DNA from: Planctomycetia bacterium
GTDB lineage: Bacteria > Planctomycetota > Planctomycetia > Pirellulales > UBA1268
DNA: 7,592 nt
Direction of reading: 5' to 3'
Assembly: GCA_009923125.1 (NCBI GenBank)
Contig: RFUD01000105.1
Coordinates: 1 to 7,592, forward strand
Part shown: in pieces, positions 1 through 7,365 of the stretch
Layout: every line of letters begins with the position of its first letter
How positions within the stretch are numbered: the stretch's first letter is position 1
The notes under the pieces: model-generated
Databases searched by the model: none
What the model was told of the DNA's origin: nothing
Seen by the model: the letters and a program-made list of their open reading frames with translations, nothing else
Made by a program: the position numbers and the translations under genes

Positions 1-69
1 CTGCTCATGGACGTGGCGGCGATGATCGACAGGGCGGTCCGGACCGACGCACCCGAGGACGATGCATGA
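1..69 (+). CDS. C-terminal end of a CheA-like kinase or CheW-like coupling protein (5' truncated)
   Basis: Only the last 22 codons are in the window, read in frame from base 1 to the TGA at 67-69. The peptide begins LLMDVAAMIDRAVRTD. From knowledge of the family, the CheW-like regulatory domain that closes CheA usually ends in a hydrophobic strand of the type 'valILDv..L', and LLMDVAAMI fits this pattern. Three chemotaxis genes follow directly, which supports a che identity. The stop codon overlaps the start of the next gene (ATGA at 66-69), which suggests translational coupling. CheW, or the end of another che protein such as CheB, cannot be excluded from so short a piece. Confidence 0.5.
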   Translation: MLMDVAAMIDRAVRTDAPEDDA

Positions 70-680
70 GCGGCGTGAGCCACGAGATCGAGACCCTGTT
101 TCGGGTCGGAGCCACGCAGGCGTCGCGGGCGCTCGCCGCCTGGCTCGATCGTCCGGCGAGCCTCGTCGTGGAACGGCTGGAGTCGCTGCCCCTGGCGGAC
201 GCCGTGGCCGTGCTCGGCCGGGGCGACGAGCCGATCTGCGGGGCCGGGATGCAGGTCGCCGGGGGACTCGGCGGCGTGATCCTGCTGACCGCTCCCGACG
301 CCGTCGGGCTCATCCTCGCCGACCTCGTGCTCGGCCGGTCGCCCGGCACGTCGCGGGCGTGGCATGACCTCGAGCGGTCGGCGGTCATGGAAACGGCCAA
401 CATCGTCGGCTGCCGGTATCTCAATCCGCTGGCGACGGGGCTCGGTGTGGAGGATGCGGGGGCGCTGATCCCCTCGCCACCTTGTTTCGTGCGCGACTTT
501 CCCGCCACGGTGATGCAGGCCGCCTTGAGCATGCAGACGGCGGAATCCGATTCGGTGTTGCTCGCGACGACCGAGTTTTCCATCGACGGCGTCCCGACCC
601 GCTGCGGACTCGTGTTCGTGCCGGACGCTGCCGCGCTCGGCCGCCTCGCGGCGGCCGGTGGACGGGGACGACCGGCGTGA
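66..680 (+). CDS. cheC: CheC-family CheY-P phosphatase with one apparent active site
   Basis: This 204-aa protein has the usual length of CheC and its two-fold pseudo-repeat architecture. CheC removes phosphate from CheY-P in the cytoplasm and binds the deamidase CheD. The second catalytic motif, [D/S]-x3-E-x2-N, is present as SAVMETAN with S105, E109 and N112, and a proline follows at 136. The stretch around 67-90 (GGLGGVILLTAP...) matches the strand-helix unit of the family. The equivalent first motif near the N-terminus (IETLFRVGATQASRAL, residues 8-23) keeps the hydrophobic and Ala/Gly pattern. However, T10 and R13 stand where Glu and Asn are expected, so this first site is probably inactive. 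The ATG at 66 overlaps the upstream stop and has GAGG at 55-58. CheX is an alternative single-site relative, but it is shorter; the length and the neighbouring cheD favour CheC. Confidence 0.85.
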   Translation: MSGVSHEIETLFRVGATQASRALAAWLDRPASLVVERLESLPLADAVAVLGRGDEPICGAGMQVAGGLGGVILLTAPDAVGLILADLVLGRSPGTSRAWHDLERSAVMETANIVGCRYLNPLATGLGVEDAGALIPSPPCFVRDFPATVMQAALSMQTAESDSVLLATTEFSIDGVPTRCGLVFVPDAAALGRLAAAGGRGRPA

Positions 681-1168
681 CCAGGCCCACCGACCGCGCC
701 GCGGCCGTTCATGCCGATGCCGTGGCGATCGGCCGGATCGGCGTGGCCACGCAGGGCATGCTGCGGACGTTCGTCGGATCGTGCGTGGCCGTCGCGCTGC
801 TCGACCGGCGTCGCGGGCTCGCGGCCCTGGCCCACGTCATGCTGCCCGCGTCGCACGGCGCGGCGACGCCGCCTGGAAAGTTCGCCGACACGGCGGTTCC
901 CGAGATGCTCCGGCTGCTGGCGGAACGTGCCGGAGAGGCTCCGGCCTGCACGGCGAAACTCGTCGGCGGCGCGCGGATGTTCGCCTTCGGCACCGGCACG
1001 CCGATCGGCGAGCAGAACGTGGCGGCGCTCGAACACGCCCTCGCCGTCGCCCGCATCCCGGTCATCGCCCGCGACTGCGGCGGCGACTGCGGGCGGCGGG
1101 TGTCTGTCGACGTGGCCACCGGCGCGGTGACGGTGGAAACGGTCGGCCACGGAACCCGAACCCTGTGA
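677..1168 (+). CDS. cheD: CheD, chemoreceptor glutamine deamidase
   Basis: This 163-aa protein would hydrolyse selected glutamine side chains of methyl-accepting chemotaxis proteins to glutamate, tuning the receptors. CheD family signatures run along its whole length. FVGSCVAV carries the nucleophile C36, and LAHVMLP carries H53, 17 residues later as expected for the Cys/His pair. These are followed by KFADTAVPEML, AKLVGGARMF, PIGEQNV, and a final IPVIARDCGGDCGRRV with VDVATGAVTVE. The chosen GTG start at 677 overlaps the cheC stop (GTGA) and has GGGGA at 664-668. The reading frame is open upstream to an ATG at 482, but that would overlap cheC by about 200 nt and add residues foreign to CheD. 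The coupling to cheC fits the known CheC-CheD complex of Bacillus and Thermotoga. Confidence 0.92.
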   Translation: MTRPTDRAAAVHADAVAIGRIGVATQGMLRTFVGSCVAVALLDRRRGLAALAHVMLPASHGAATPPGKFADTAVPEMLRLLAERAGEAPACTAKLVGGARMFAFGTGTPIGEQNVAALEHALAVARIPVIARDCGGDCGRRVSVDVATGAVTVETVGHGTRTL

Positions 1169-1189
1169 CCCTCGACGGTGATCCACGAC

Positions 1190-1195
1190 AAGGAG
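1190..1195 (+). promoter_or_regulatory. Ribosome binding site of cheY
   Basis: AAGGAG lies 6 nt before the ATG at 1202. It decides for this start over the in-frame GTG at 1178, which has no comparable site and would add eight residues (MIHDKEQP) before the family's usual N-terminus. Confidence 0.75.
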
Positions 1196-1201
1196 CAGCC
1201 C

Positions 1202-1609
1202 ATGTCCACCCCCACACCTCCCGCAGCCGGCGTCACCCGGCCCCGACTCCTCGTCGTGGACGACGCCCTGATCATGCGGATGCGGATCGCCGCCATCGCC
1301 CGCGAGGCGGGCTGGGACGTCGCGGGCGAGGCCGCCGACGGCGCGGAGGGGCTGTCGCGCTACCGTGAGCTGCGGCCCGACCTCGTGACGCTCGACATCG
1401 TGATGCCGACGCTCGACGGCGTCGAGACGCTGCGGTCGATCATGGCCGAGGACCCGCAGGCCCGGGTCGTGATGGTGAGCGCCGTCGATCAGCGGTCGAA
1501 GCTCGTCGAGTGCATCGAGCTGGGCGCGCTCGACTTCATCGTCAAGCCGTTCGACAAGCCGCGCCTGACGGCCCTGTTCGAGCGCTACGCCGGCCGGCCG
1601 CCGGCCTGA
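1202..1609 (+). CDS. cheY: CheY-like single-domain response regulator
   Basis: This 135-aa protein consists of a receiver domain with no output domain. LLVVDDA provides the acidic pair D20/D21, TLDIVMP holds the phospho-acceptor D65, MVSA gives S93 at the conserved Thr/Ser position, and DFIVKPF gives K115. F112 sits at the aromatic switch position (Tyr106 of enteric CheY). The C-terminal block VECIELGALDFIVKPF closely resembles CheY of the Bacillus type. It would be phosphorylated by CheA, bind the flagellar motor switch or another target, and be the substrate of the CheC encoded upstream. About 13 non-conserved residues rich in proline and threonine precede the domain. The gene is 33 nt after cheD and probably belongs to the same operon. 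Confidence 0.9.
   Translation: MSTPTPPAAGVTRPRLLVVDDALIMRMRIAAIAREAGWDVAGEAADGAEGLSRYRELRPDLVTLDIVMPTLDGVETLRSIMAEDPQARVVMVSAVDQRSKLVECIELGALDFIVKPFDKPRLTALFERYAGRPPA
1589..1605 (+). repeat. GC-only inverted repeat at the end of cheY
   Basis: GCCGGC, a 5-nt loop and a second GCCGGC form a perfect 6-bp inverted repeat inside the last codons of cheY, ending two bases before the stop codon. It has no following T-run on either strand, so it is at best a weak terminator candidate for the convergent pair. It may simply reflect the GGC/CCG codons for Ala-Gly-Arg-Pro-Pro-Ala. Confidence 0.3.
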
Positions 1610-1621
1610 CCGCTCCGTCGA

Positions 1622-2530
1622 TCAGTCGCCGACGTCGATCTCGAGCGTCGTGTGGTCGATGTGGAAGCGCTCGTGGAGCAGGCGGCGGGCGGCGGCGAGC
1701 ACGGTCCGGTGCAGGGCGACCTCGGGCACCACCAGGTGGGCCGTGAGCGAAGCCTCCGAAGTGCTCGCCCCCCAGATCTTCAGGTCGCGCACGGCTGCCA
1801 CGCCCTCGATGGCGGCGAGTCCCTCCGCCACGGCCGCCGGATCGATCCCCCGGGGCACCGCGTCGAGCGAGAGGTCGAGGCTCTCGCGGAACAGGTCCCA
1901 GGTGCCGCCGACGATCACCACGGCGATGACGACGCTGGTGAGCGGGTCGATCCAGGCCTGCCCGGTGAGCAGGATCGCGATCCCGGCCGCGACCACGCCC
2001 GCGGAGACGGCCGCATCGGCCGCCATGTGCAGGAAGGCGCCGCGCACGTTGGCATCGCGTCGGCCGCGGAGAAACAACATGGCCGTGCCCGTGTTGATCA
2101 CGACGCCGATGGCGGCCACGGCGATCATCGTCCAACTCGCCACCGGGGCCGGGGCCGCGAGCCGGTGCCAGGCCTCCCAGAGAATCACGCCACAGGCCAC
2201 GAGCAGGAGCACGGCGTTGACCAGCGCCGCGTGGATCGTGGCCCGACGGTAGCCCCAGGTGAACCGCGTCGTGGCGGGCTGGCGGGCCAGCCAGCCCGCG
2301 CCCCAGGCGAGCAGGAGCCCGAGCACGTCGCCCGCGTTGTGTCCGGCGTCGGCGAGGAGGGCGAGCGAGTTGCCGGCCAGGCCGGCGCCGAGTTCGAGGG
2401 CGACGAACCCGGCGTTGAGCGTCGTGCCCAGGAGCATCGCCCGGTCGAACTGCGAGGCGGCGAGCGTGCGGTGGTCGTGCGGGTGGCCGCAGTGGCCGTG
2501 GGAGGCGTGGTCGGATGACGGATGCGGCAT
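1622..2530 (-). CDS. Cation diffusion facilitator (zinc-type, CzcD/ZitB-like)
   Basis: This 302-aa inner-membrane antiporter would export Zn2+ (possibly also Co2+ or Cd2+) in exchange for protons. The N-terminal 20 residues contain seven histidines (HASHGHCGHPHDH region), a common cytosolic metal-capturing tail. About six hydrophobic segments follow, roughly at residues 31-51, 55-79, 98-119, 131-154, 165-188 and 192-211. Segment two carries ADAGHNAGD, with H64 and D68. Segment five carries HMAADA, with H168 and D172. The paired HxxxD sites are those of zinc-type members. Residues 216-302 form the usual cytoplasmic dimerisation domain, with GVAAVRDLKIW and IDHTTLEID. The start at 2530 keeps the histidine-rich tail. 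I see no Shine-Dalgarno sequence upstream. The exact metal cannot be read from sequence, so no gene symbol is given. Confidence 0.92.
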   Translation of the reverse strand: MPHPSSDHASHGHCGHPHDHRTLAASQFDRAMLLGTTLNAGFVALELGAGLAGNSLALLADAGHNAGDVLGLLLAWGAGWLARQPATTRFTWGYRRATIHAALVNAVLLLVACGVILWEAWHRLAAPAPVASWTMIAVAAIGVVINTGTAMLFLRGRRDANVRGAFLHMAADAAVSAGVVAAGIAILLTGQAWIDPLTSVVIAVVIVGGTWDLFRESLDLSLDAVPRGIDPAAVAEGLAAIEGVAAVRDLKIWGASTSEASLTAHLVVPEVALHRTVLAAARRLLHERFHIDHTTLEIDVGD

Positions 2531-2538
2531 GGGGTACG

Positions 2539-2544
2539 ATCATA
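2539..2544 (-). promoter_or_regulatory. Candidate -10 element for the cation transporter
   Basis: Read on the minus strand the hexamer is TATGAT, five of six matches to the sigma70-type -10 consensus, and it ends 8 nt before the ATG at 2530. No convincing -35 hexamer is seen at 16-18 nt. If it is used, transcription would begin at or next to the start codon, giving a leaderless mRNA, which fits the missing ribosome binding site. Confidence 0.4.
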
Positions 2545-2575
2545 GCCGGACCACGGGCACGACCTTGGCGGAACC

Positions 2576-2580
2576 GGAGG
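2576..2580 (+). promoter_or_regulatory. Ribosome binding site of the Gfo/Idh/MocA oxidoreductase
   Basis: GGAGG stands 7 nt before the ATG at 2588 and fixes that start. A TACGAT hexamer at 2535-2540 on the plus strand is a possible -10 for this gene and would share the short divergent promoter region with the transporter. It matches consensus at only four positions. Confidence 0.65.
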
Positions 2581-2587
2581 AATCACG

Positions 2588-3700
2588 ATGGCGACGATGC
2601 GGGCGGCGGTGATCGGGCGGACGGGCCGGGGCGACTGGGGGCATGCGATCGACGAGCTCGTCGCCGCGACGCCGGGCGTGGAACTCGTGGCCGTGGCCGA
2701 CGAGTCGGAGCCCGGGCTCGCGCAGGCGGTCACCCGCCACGCGCTCGACGCCGCCCGCGGCTTTCGCGACTGGCGGACGATGCTGGCCGAGACGCGGCCC
2801 GACCTGGTCGCCATCTGCATGCGGCACGTCGATTGCCATGCCGAGATGGCGATCGCCGCCGTCGAGGCGGGGGCCAAGGGAGTGTTCCTCGAAAAGCCGT
2901 TCGTGCGGACGCGAGCCGAGGCCGAGTCCGTGATCGCCGCCTGCCGCAAGGCCAACGCGAAACTCGGACTCGCCTACGTCAATCGCCACGCGCCGTCGTA
3001 TGCGGCGGTGCGCGATCTGATCGAGGACGGCAGGATCGGGCGGGTGCTGGAACTGCGGGCCCGCGGCAAGGAGGACCATCGCGGTGGCGGCGAGGACCTC
3101 GTCGTGCTGGGGTGCCATGTGCTCGACATGATGGTCGACCTGGGAGGGGCGCCGCAGTGGTGCCAGGCGAGCGTTTCCGTCGGCGGTCGGCCGATCGATC
3201 CGGCCGACTTCGTCGACGGTCCGGAGGGGATCGGCAGGATCGCCGGCGACTCGATCGCGGCGATGTTCGGCCTCGCGAACGGCCCGATCGGCTATTTCGC
3301 GAGCACGCGCGATGCGGGGCAGAAGCAGCCCGCCTTCGGCCTGACGATCGTGGGCACGAAAGGGACGATCCACATCCGTCCCGACCACGTGCCCCATGCC
3401 TGGCTCCGCGAGGCGCCGCCGTGGCGCACCGAGAAGGAGTATCCCTGGAAGCCGATCGGCCCGCAGGGGCTCGACTCGCCCGCGCCGGCCGCGGAGGTCG
3501 ATCGGGCCGCCGAGCGGGCGGGGTGGGGGCGGCTCGCCGTGGCCGATCTGCTCGACGCCATCGCGGACGACCGCGAGCCGGAGACGGGCATGTACGCGGG
3601 GCGAACCACCGTCGAGATGATCACGGCGGTGTTCGCCAGCGGCCTCACCGGCGAGCGCGTCCGCTGGCCGCTGGCGGCAGCGCTCGAAACGCCGGGGTGA
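2588..3700 (+). CDS. Gfo/Idh/MocA family NAD(P)-dependent oxidoreductase
   Basis: This 370-aa cytoplasmic enzyme belongs to the family that oxidises or reduces sugars, inositols and related polyols with NAD(P). The N-terminal Rossmann fold begins RAAVIGRTGRGDWGHAID, a variant of the GxGxxG loop (residues 5-22). VAVAD at 35-39 is the second strand, whose end binds the cofactor ribose. FLEKPFV gives the family EKP motif at 102-104, with K103 as the usual catalytic/cofactor lysine. GCHVLDMMVDLGG (175-187) carries H177 and D180, the HxxxD-like catalytic region at the start of the C-terminal alpha/beta sheet domain. No Tat or Sec signal is present, unlike many family members in planctomycetes. The substrate is not deducible. 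Neither the transporter nor dnaE suggests a pathway, and the gene looks monocistronic. Confidence 0.9.
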   Translation: MATMRAAVIGRTGRGDWGHAIDELVAATPGVELVAVADESEPGLAQAVTRHALDAARGFRDWRTMLAETRPDLVAICMRHVDCHAEMAIAAVEAGAKGVFLEKPFVRTRAEAESVIAACRKANAKLGLAYVNRHAPSYAAVRDLIEDGRIGRVLELRARGKEDHRGGGEDLVVLGCHVLDMMVDLGGAPQWCQASVSVGGRPIDPADFVDGPEGIGRIAGDSIAAMFGLANGPIGYFASTRDAGQKQPAFGLTIVGTKGTIHIRPDHVPHAWLREAPPWRTEKEYPWKPIGPQGLDSPAPAAEVDRAAERAGWGRLAVADLLDAIADDREPETGMYAGRTTVEMITAVFASGLTGERVRWPLAAALETPG

Positions 3701-3722
3701 GCCGGGGGTCGGCGCGAGGCGG

Positions 3723-3728
3723 TACACT
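3723..3728 (+). promoter_or_regulatory. Candidate -10 element for dnaE
   Basis: TACACT lies 27 nt before the dnaE ATG, in the 55-nt gap after the oxidoreductase. It has four of six matches to the -10 consensus and no clear -35. Its context GGTACACTGG resembles GGTACGATCA before the oxidoreductase. No strong Shine-Dalgarno sequence is visible in the short predicted leader. Confidence 0.3.
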
Positions 3729-3755
3729 GGGGCCTCCACCCCTGCGAGCCCACGG

Positions 3756-6700
3756 ATGAGCACGCCCCGCTTCGCCCATCTGCATTGTCACAGCCACTAC
3801 AGCCTGCTCGACGGGGCGAGCCCGATCGACAGGCTCGTCGCCCGGACCGTCGAGCTGGGGATGAACGCCCTGGCGATCACGGATCATGGCAACCTCCACG
3901 GGGCGCTCGAGTTTTACGAGGCGGCCAGGAAGGCCGGGATCAACCCGATCATCGGCTACGAGGCCTACATCGCGCCCGGCAGCCGGTTTCAGAAGGATGC
4001 CGGCAGCCAGAAGGACTCGAGCTATCACCTGACGCTCCTGGCGCGCGACAAGACGGGATTCGCCAACCTGCTCCAACTCGCCACGCGGGCCTACCTCGAG
4101 GGTTTCTACTTCAAGCCCCGGATCGATCGCGAACTGCTCGCGGCCCACCACGAGGGGCTGATCTGCCTGTCGGGCTGCCTGTCGGGCGAGTTCAGCCGGT
4201 CGCTCATCGGCTCGTCGCGCGACGCCCGGGACTCGCTCGCCCAGGCCCGGGAGGTCGCCGGGTGGTTTCAGCGGTTGTTCGGCGACCGCTACTTCGTCGA
4301 GATCCAGGACAACGGGCTCGGCGTGCAGGAGCAGGTGACCGACGTGGCGCTCGAGGTCGCCCGCGAGCTCGGCATTCCCCCGGTCGCCACGTGTGACTGC
4401 CACTACGTCGATCGCGAGGATGCGGTGGCGCAGGACATCCTGCTGTGCGTGAACACCGGCCGGTTCCGCAACGACCCGTCGCGCATGAAGATGGATTCGA
4501 CGGAGTTCTACCTCAAGAGCCCGGCGGAGATGCACGCGGCGTTCAGCGGCATCGATCGCGGCCTCGTGGCCGAGGCCGTCGGCCGCAGCCAGGAGATCGC
4601 CGATTCGGTGGCGATCGAGCTCGATCTGGGCAAGCGGCATTTTCCCGGGTTCGAGGTGCCGGGGGGGAGGTCGGCCTCGGAGGAGCTGCGACGGCTGTGC
4701 CTCGAGGGGCTGCGGGCGCGGTACGCCGCGGCGCCCAAACGCTGGGCCGACGCGCCGGGCGGGGCGCTGCATGCGCAGGTGCTCGAGCGGCTCGACCGCG
4801 AACTCGGCGTGATCGACACGCTCGGCTTCGCCAGCTACTTCCTCATCGTCTGGGACTTCGTGCGCTATGCCCGCGAGCAGGGCATCCCGGCGGCGGCCCG
4901 CGGATCGGGCGTGGGCGCGCTCGTGGCGTATTCGCTCTACCTGTCGCACGTCTGCCCGCTGGAGTACGACCTGCTCTTCGAGCGGTTTCTCGACACCAAC
5001 CGCCGCGAGGCGCCCGATATCGACATCGATTTCTGCAAGGAACGGCGTGGCGAGGTGATCGACTACGTGAAGCGGAAGTACGGCGAGGCGAACGTGGCGC
5101 AGATCGGCACGTTCGGGACGCTCGCCGCCCGGGCCGCCATCCGCGACGTGGGGCGGGCGCTGGGCCTGGCGATCCCGCGGGTCGATCAGATCGTGGCCCT
5201 CGTGCCCGACCAGCTCGGGATCACGCTGGAGGAGGCCGTCGCGCCCGGGTCGCAGCTCGCGGCGGCATGCGAGTCCGATCCGGAAGTGCGGGAGCTCGTG
5301 GACCTGGCCGGCCGCATCGAGGGGCTGGCCCGCAACGTGGGCACCCACGCGGCGGCGGTGGTGATCGCCGACCGGCCGCTCGTGGAATACGTGCCGCTGC
5401 AGCGGGTGACGGGCAAGGAGGAAGTGATCACGCAGTGGGCGATGGGCGACGTGGAGCGGGCCGGGCTGATGAAGATGGACTTCCTCGGCCTGCGCTACCT
5501 GACGGTGGTGGCGAAGACGCTCGACATCATCGCCGCCACCGGGGAGCAGCCTGATCCATTCGCGTTTCCGCTCGACGACGCGGCGACGTTCGCCACGCTC
5601 TGCCGCGGCGAGACGAAGGGCATCTTCCAGCTCGAGAGCGGCGGCATCCGCGACCTGCTGCAGCGGATGAAGCCCGACCACTTCCTCGACATCGTCGCGG
5701 TCAACGCCCTGTACCGTCCGGGTCCGCTGGAGGGCGGCATGGTGGACGAGTACGTGAACGTCAAGCACGGCCGCAAGCGGGCCGAGTTCCTGCATCCCGT
5801 GATGAAGGACGTGCTCGCCGAGACGCACGGTGTGATGGTCTACCAGGAGCAGGTGATGCGGATCCTGGAGAAGCTCGGCGGCATCGAGCTGTCCAGCGCC
5901 TACACCTGCATCAAGGCGATCAGCAAGAAGAAGCTCGAGACCATCGCGGCCTTCCGGGAGCAGTTCGTCCGGGGAGCGCAGGCCCAGGGCCTGGGGAAGC
6001 AGCAGGCCGAGGAGGTGTTCGCGCTGATCGAGAAGTTCGCCGGGTACGGCTTCAACAAGAGCCACTCGACCGCCTATGCGTTGCTCGCCTGGCAGACCGC
6101 CTACCTCAAGACGCATTGGCCGGTGGAGTTCATGGCGGCCCTGCTCTCCGGCGACATCACCGGTCGCAACTTCAAGAAGAAGGACGCGCTCGTCGAGCAC
6201 ATCGAGGACTGCCGGCGGATGGGGATCGACGTGGCGGCGCCACACGTCAATTCGTCCGCCTCCGATTTCACGGTCGCCGGCGGCCGGATCCTGTTCGGGC
6301 TCTCCGCCATCAAGGGTTGCGGCGGCCAGGCTTCCGAGGCGATCGCCGCGGAGCGGATGCGCGGCGGCCCGTACCGCGATCTCCACGACTTCTGCGGCCG
6401 GCTCGATCCGGCGATCGTGAACCGCACCGCCGTCGAGAGCCTCGCCAAGGCGGGCGCCCTCGACGGGCTCGGCGGTCACCGCGGGGCGATCCTCGCCGGC
6501 GTGGAGAAGGCGCTGGCCGCCGGGTCGGCGCGGATGGCGGATCGGAAGAGCGGACAGAGGAACCTGTTCGACGCCCTCGACGAGGACGCGGGCGTGGTCG
6601 CACCGACGCCGGTGGCGGCCGGCCTTCCCGATGTTCCCCCGCTCTCCGATCTGGAAATGCGCTCGGGGGAGAAGGAGGTGCTCGGCTATTACGTCCACAG

Positions 6701-7364
6701 TCATCCGCTGGCGGAGCACGCCGCGCTGCTGGAGGCGATCTGCACGCACGGCTCCGGCGGGCTCGGGGGGGTGAAGGCGAAGGGCGAGGTGGTGATCGGG
6801 GGACTCGTGGCGGCGCTCAAGCTGTCGAACGTGAAGCAGCCCCGGCAGGGCTCGACTCACACCCGCTACGGCATGTTCGATCTCGAGGACATGGAGGGGC
6901 TGGTGCGCACGATCTGCTGGCCCGAGGATTTCGCCCGCCTCGGGGAGGCGATCATCGCCGACGCCGTGGTCGTGGTGAGCGGATCGATCGACCGTCGGGC
7001 CGGGAGCGACGAGACGAATCTGATCGTCAACGATCTGGTGCCGATCGGTGACGTGTGGTCGAAGCCCGTCCGCAGCGTCACCGTGAAGCTCGTGGAGCCA
7101 CGGCACGGCGCCGACACGCTCGACAGGCTGGCCGCGGTCCTGCGGCGTCACCCCGGCCAGACCCCCGTCCGACTGGTGATCGAACTGGCGGACGGCCGCC
7201 GCGTGCTGCTGGAGGCCGATCGCGACAAGGTGGGCTGGTCGCCGGGGTTGTTCGCCGAGCTCGGCGAACTGCTCGGCGTGGGGTGTGTCCGGGCGGCTGT
7301 GACGATCGGGCAAAAACGCCGGGATGCCGAGCCGGTCCGCCGCGGGCCGAAGGCATTCGCTTGA
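3756..7364 (+). CDS. dnaE: DNA polymerase III alpha subunit, DnaE1 type
   Basis: This 1202-aa protein is the replicative polymerase catalytic subunit; E. coli DnaE is 1160 aa. The N-terminal PHP domain (about 5-290) starts HLHCHSHYSLLDG. It appears to keep the whole metal cluster: H10, H12, D19, H44, E69, H91, C141, D214 and H216. The palm has PDIDIDF with D421, D423 and D425 and then KMDFLGLR with D575. D423 and D575 are 152 residues apart, as are the E. coli catalytic residues D403 and D555. GIFQLES (from 622) and GYGFNKSHSTAYA (from 763) are conserved core and fingers segments. A helix-hairpin-helix (about 895-915) is followed by the sliding-clamp motif QRNLF at 934-938. An OB fold lies at about 1010-1098, with RYGMFDLEDMEGLV. 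The last ~100 residues form the small C-terminal domain. The ATG at 3756 begins just before the PHP motif. It appears intact and has its own short upstream gap. Confidence 0.97.
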   Translation: MSTPRFAHLHCHSHYSLLDGASPIDRLVARTVELGMNALAITDHGNLHGALEFYEAARKAGINPIIGYEAYIAPGSRFQKDAGSQKDSSYHLTLLARDKTGFANLLQLATRAYLEGFYFKPRIDRELLAAHHEGLICLSGCLSGEFSRSLIGSSRDARDSLAQAREVAGWFQRLFGDRYFVEIQDNGLGVQEQVTDVALEVARELGIPPVATCDCHYVDREDAVAQDILLCVNTGRFRNDPSRMKMDSTEFYLKSPAEMHAAFSGIDRGLVAEAVGRSQEIADSVAIELDLGKRHFPGFEVPGGRSASEELRRLCLEGLRARYAAAPKRWADAPGGALHAQVLERLDRELGVIDTLGFASYFLIVWDFVRYAREQGIPAAARGSGVGALVAYSLYLSHVCPLEYDLLFERFLDTNRREAPDIDIDFCKERRGEVIDYVKRKYGEANVAQIGTFGTLAARAAIRDVGRALGLAIPRVDQIVALVPDQLGITLEEAVAPGSQLAAACESDPEVRELVDLAGRIEGLARNVGTHAAAVVIADRPLVEYVPLQRVTGKEEVITQWAMGDVERAGLMKMDFLGLRYLTVVAKTLDIIAATGEQPDPFAFPLDDAATFATLCRGETKGIFQLESGGIRDLLQRMKPDHFLDIVAVNALYRPGPLEGGMVDEYVNVKHGRKRAEFLHPVMKDVLAETHGVMVYQEQVMRILEKLGGIELSSAYTCIKAISKKKLETIAAFREQFVRGAQAQGLGKQQAEEVFALIEKFAGYGFNKSHSTAYALLAWQTAYLKTHWPVEFMAALLSGDITGRNFKKKDALVEHIEDCRRMGIDVAAPHVNSSASDFTVAGGRILFGLSAIKGCGGQASEAIAAERMRGGPYRDLHDFCGRLDPAIVNRTAVESLAKAGALDGLGGHRGAILAGVEKALAAGSARMADRKSGQRNLFDALDEDAGVVAPTPVAAGLPDVPPLSDLEMRSGEKEVLGYYVHSHPLAEHAALLEAICTHGSGGLGGVKAKGEVVIGGLVAALKLSNVKQPRQGSTHTRYGMFDLEDMEGLVRTICWPEDFARLGEAIIADAVVVVSGSIDRRAGSDETNLIVNDLVPIGDVWSKPVRSVTVKLVEPRHGADTLDRLAAVLRRHPGQTPVRLVIELADGRRVLLEADRDKVGWSPGLFAELGELLGVGCVRAAVTIGQKRRDAEPVRRGPKAFA

Positions 7365-7365
7365 A

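Noticed and set aside
482..676. Upstream extension of cheD to an in-frame ATG at 482.
   Set aside because: It would overlap cheC by about 200 nt and add 65 Arg-rich residues without similarity to CheD. The GTG at 677 gives normal CheD length and a coupled GTGA junction.
5..1186. A 393-codon minus-strand open frame across cheC and cheD.
   Set aside because: It has low-complexity Arg/Ala/Ser-rich composition and no family motif, and it lies opposite two genes with clear CheC and CheD signatures. It is a high-GC shadow.
1178..1201. Alternative GTG start of cheY at 1178.
   Set aside because: The AAGGAG at 1190-1195 is ideally placed for the ATG at 1202 and would lie inside the coding sequence if 1178 were used.
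2515..3759. A 414-codon plus-strand frame overlapping the oxidoreductase gene.
   Set aside because: The translation is dominated by Arg, Gly and Ala without any motif, whereas the overlapping frame from 2588 encodes a clear Gfo/Idh/MocA protein with a ribosome binding site.
3645..7313. A 1222-codon open frame on the minus strand lying opposite almost all of dnaE, longer than dnaE itself.
   Set aside because: It is best explained as a shadow of dnaE codon bias: G/C-only third positions remove stop codons from the opposite frame. The predicted protein is rich in Arg, His, Leu, Ala and Gly and shows no recognisable domain, while dnaE on the other strand has complete conserved motifs.
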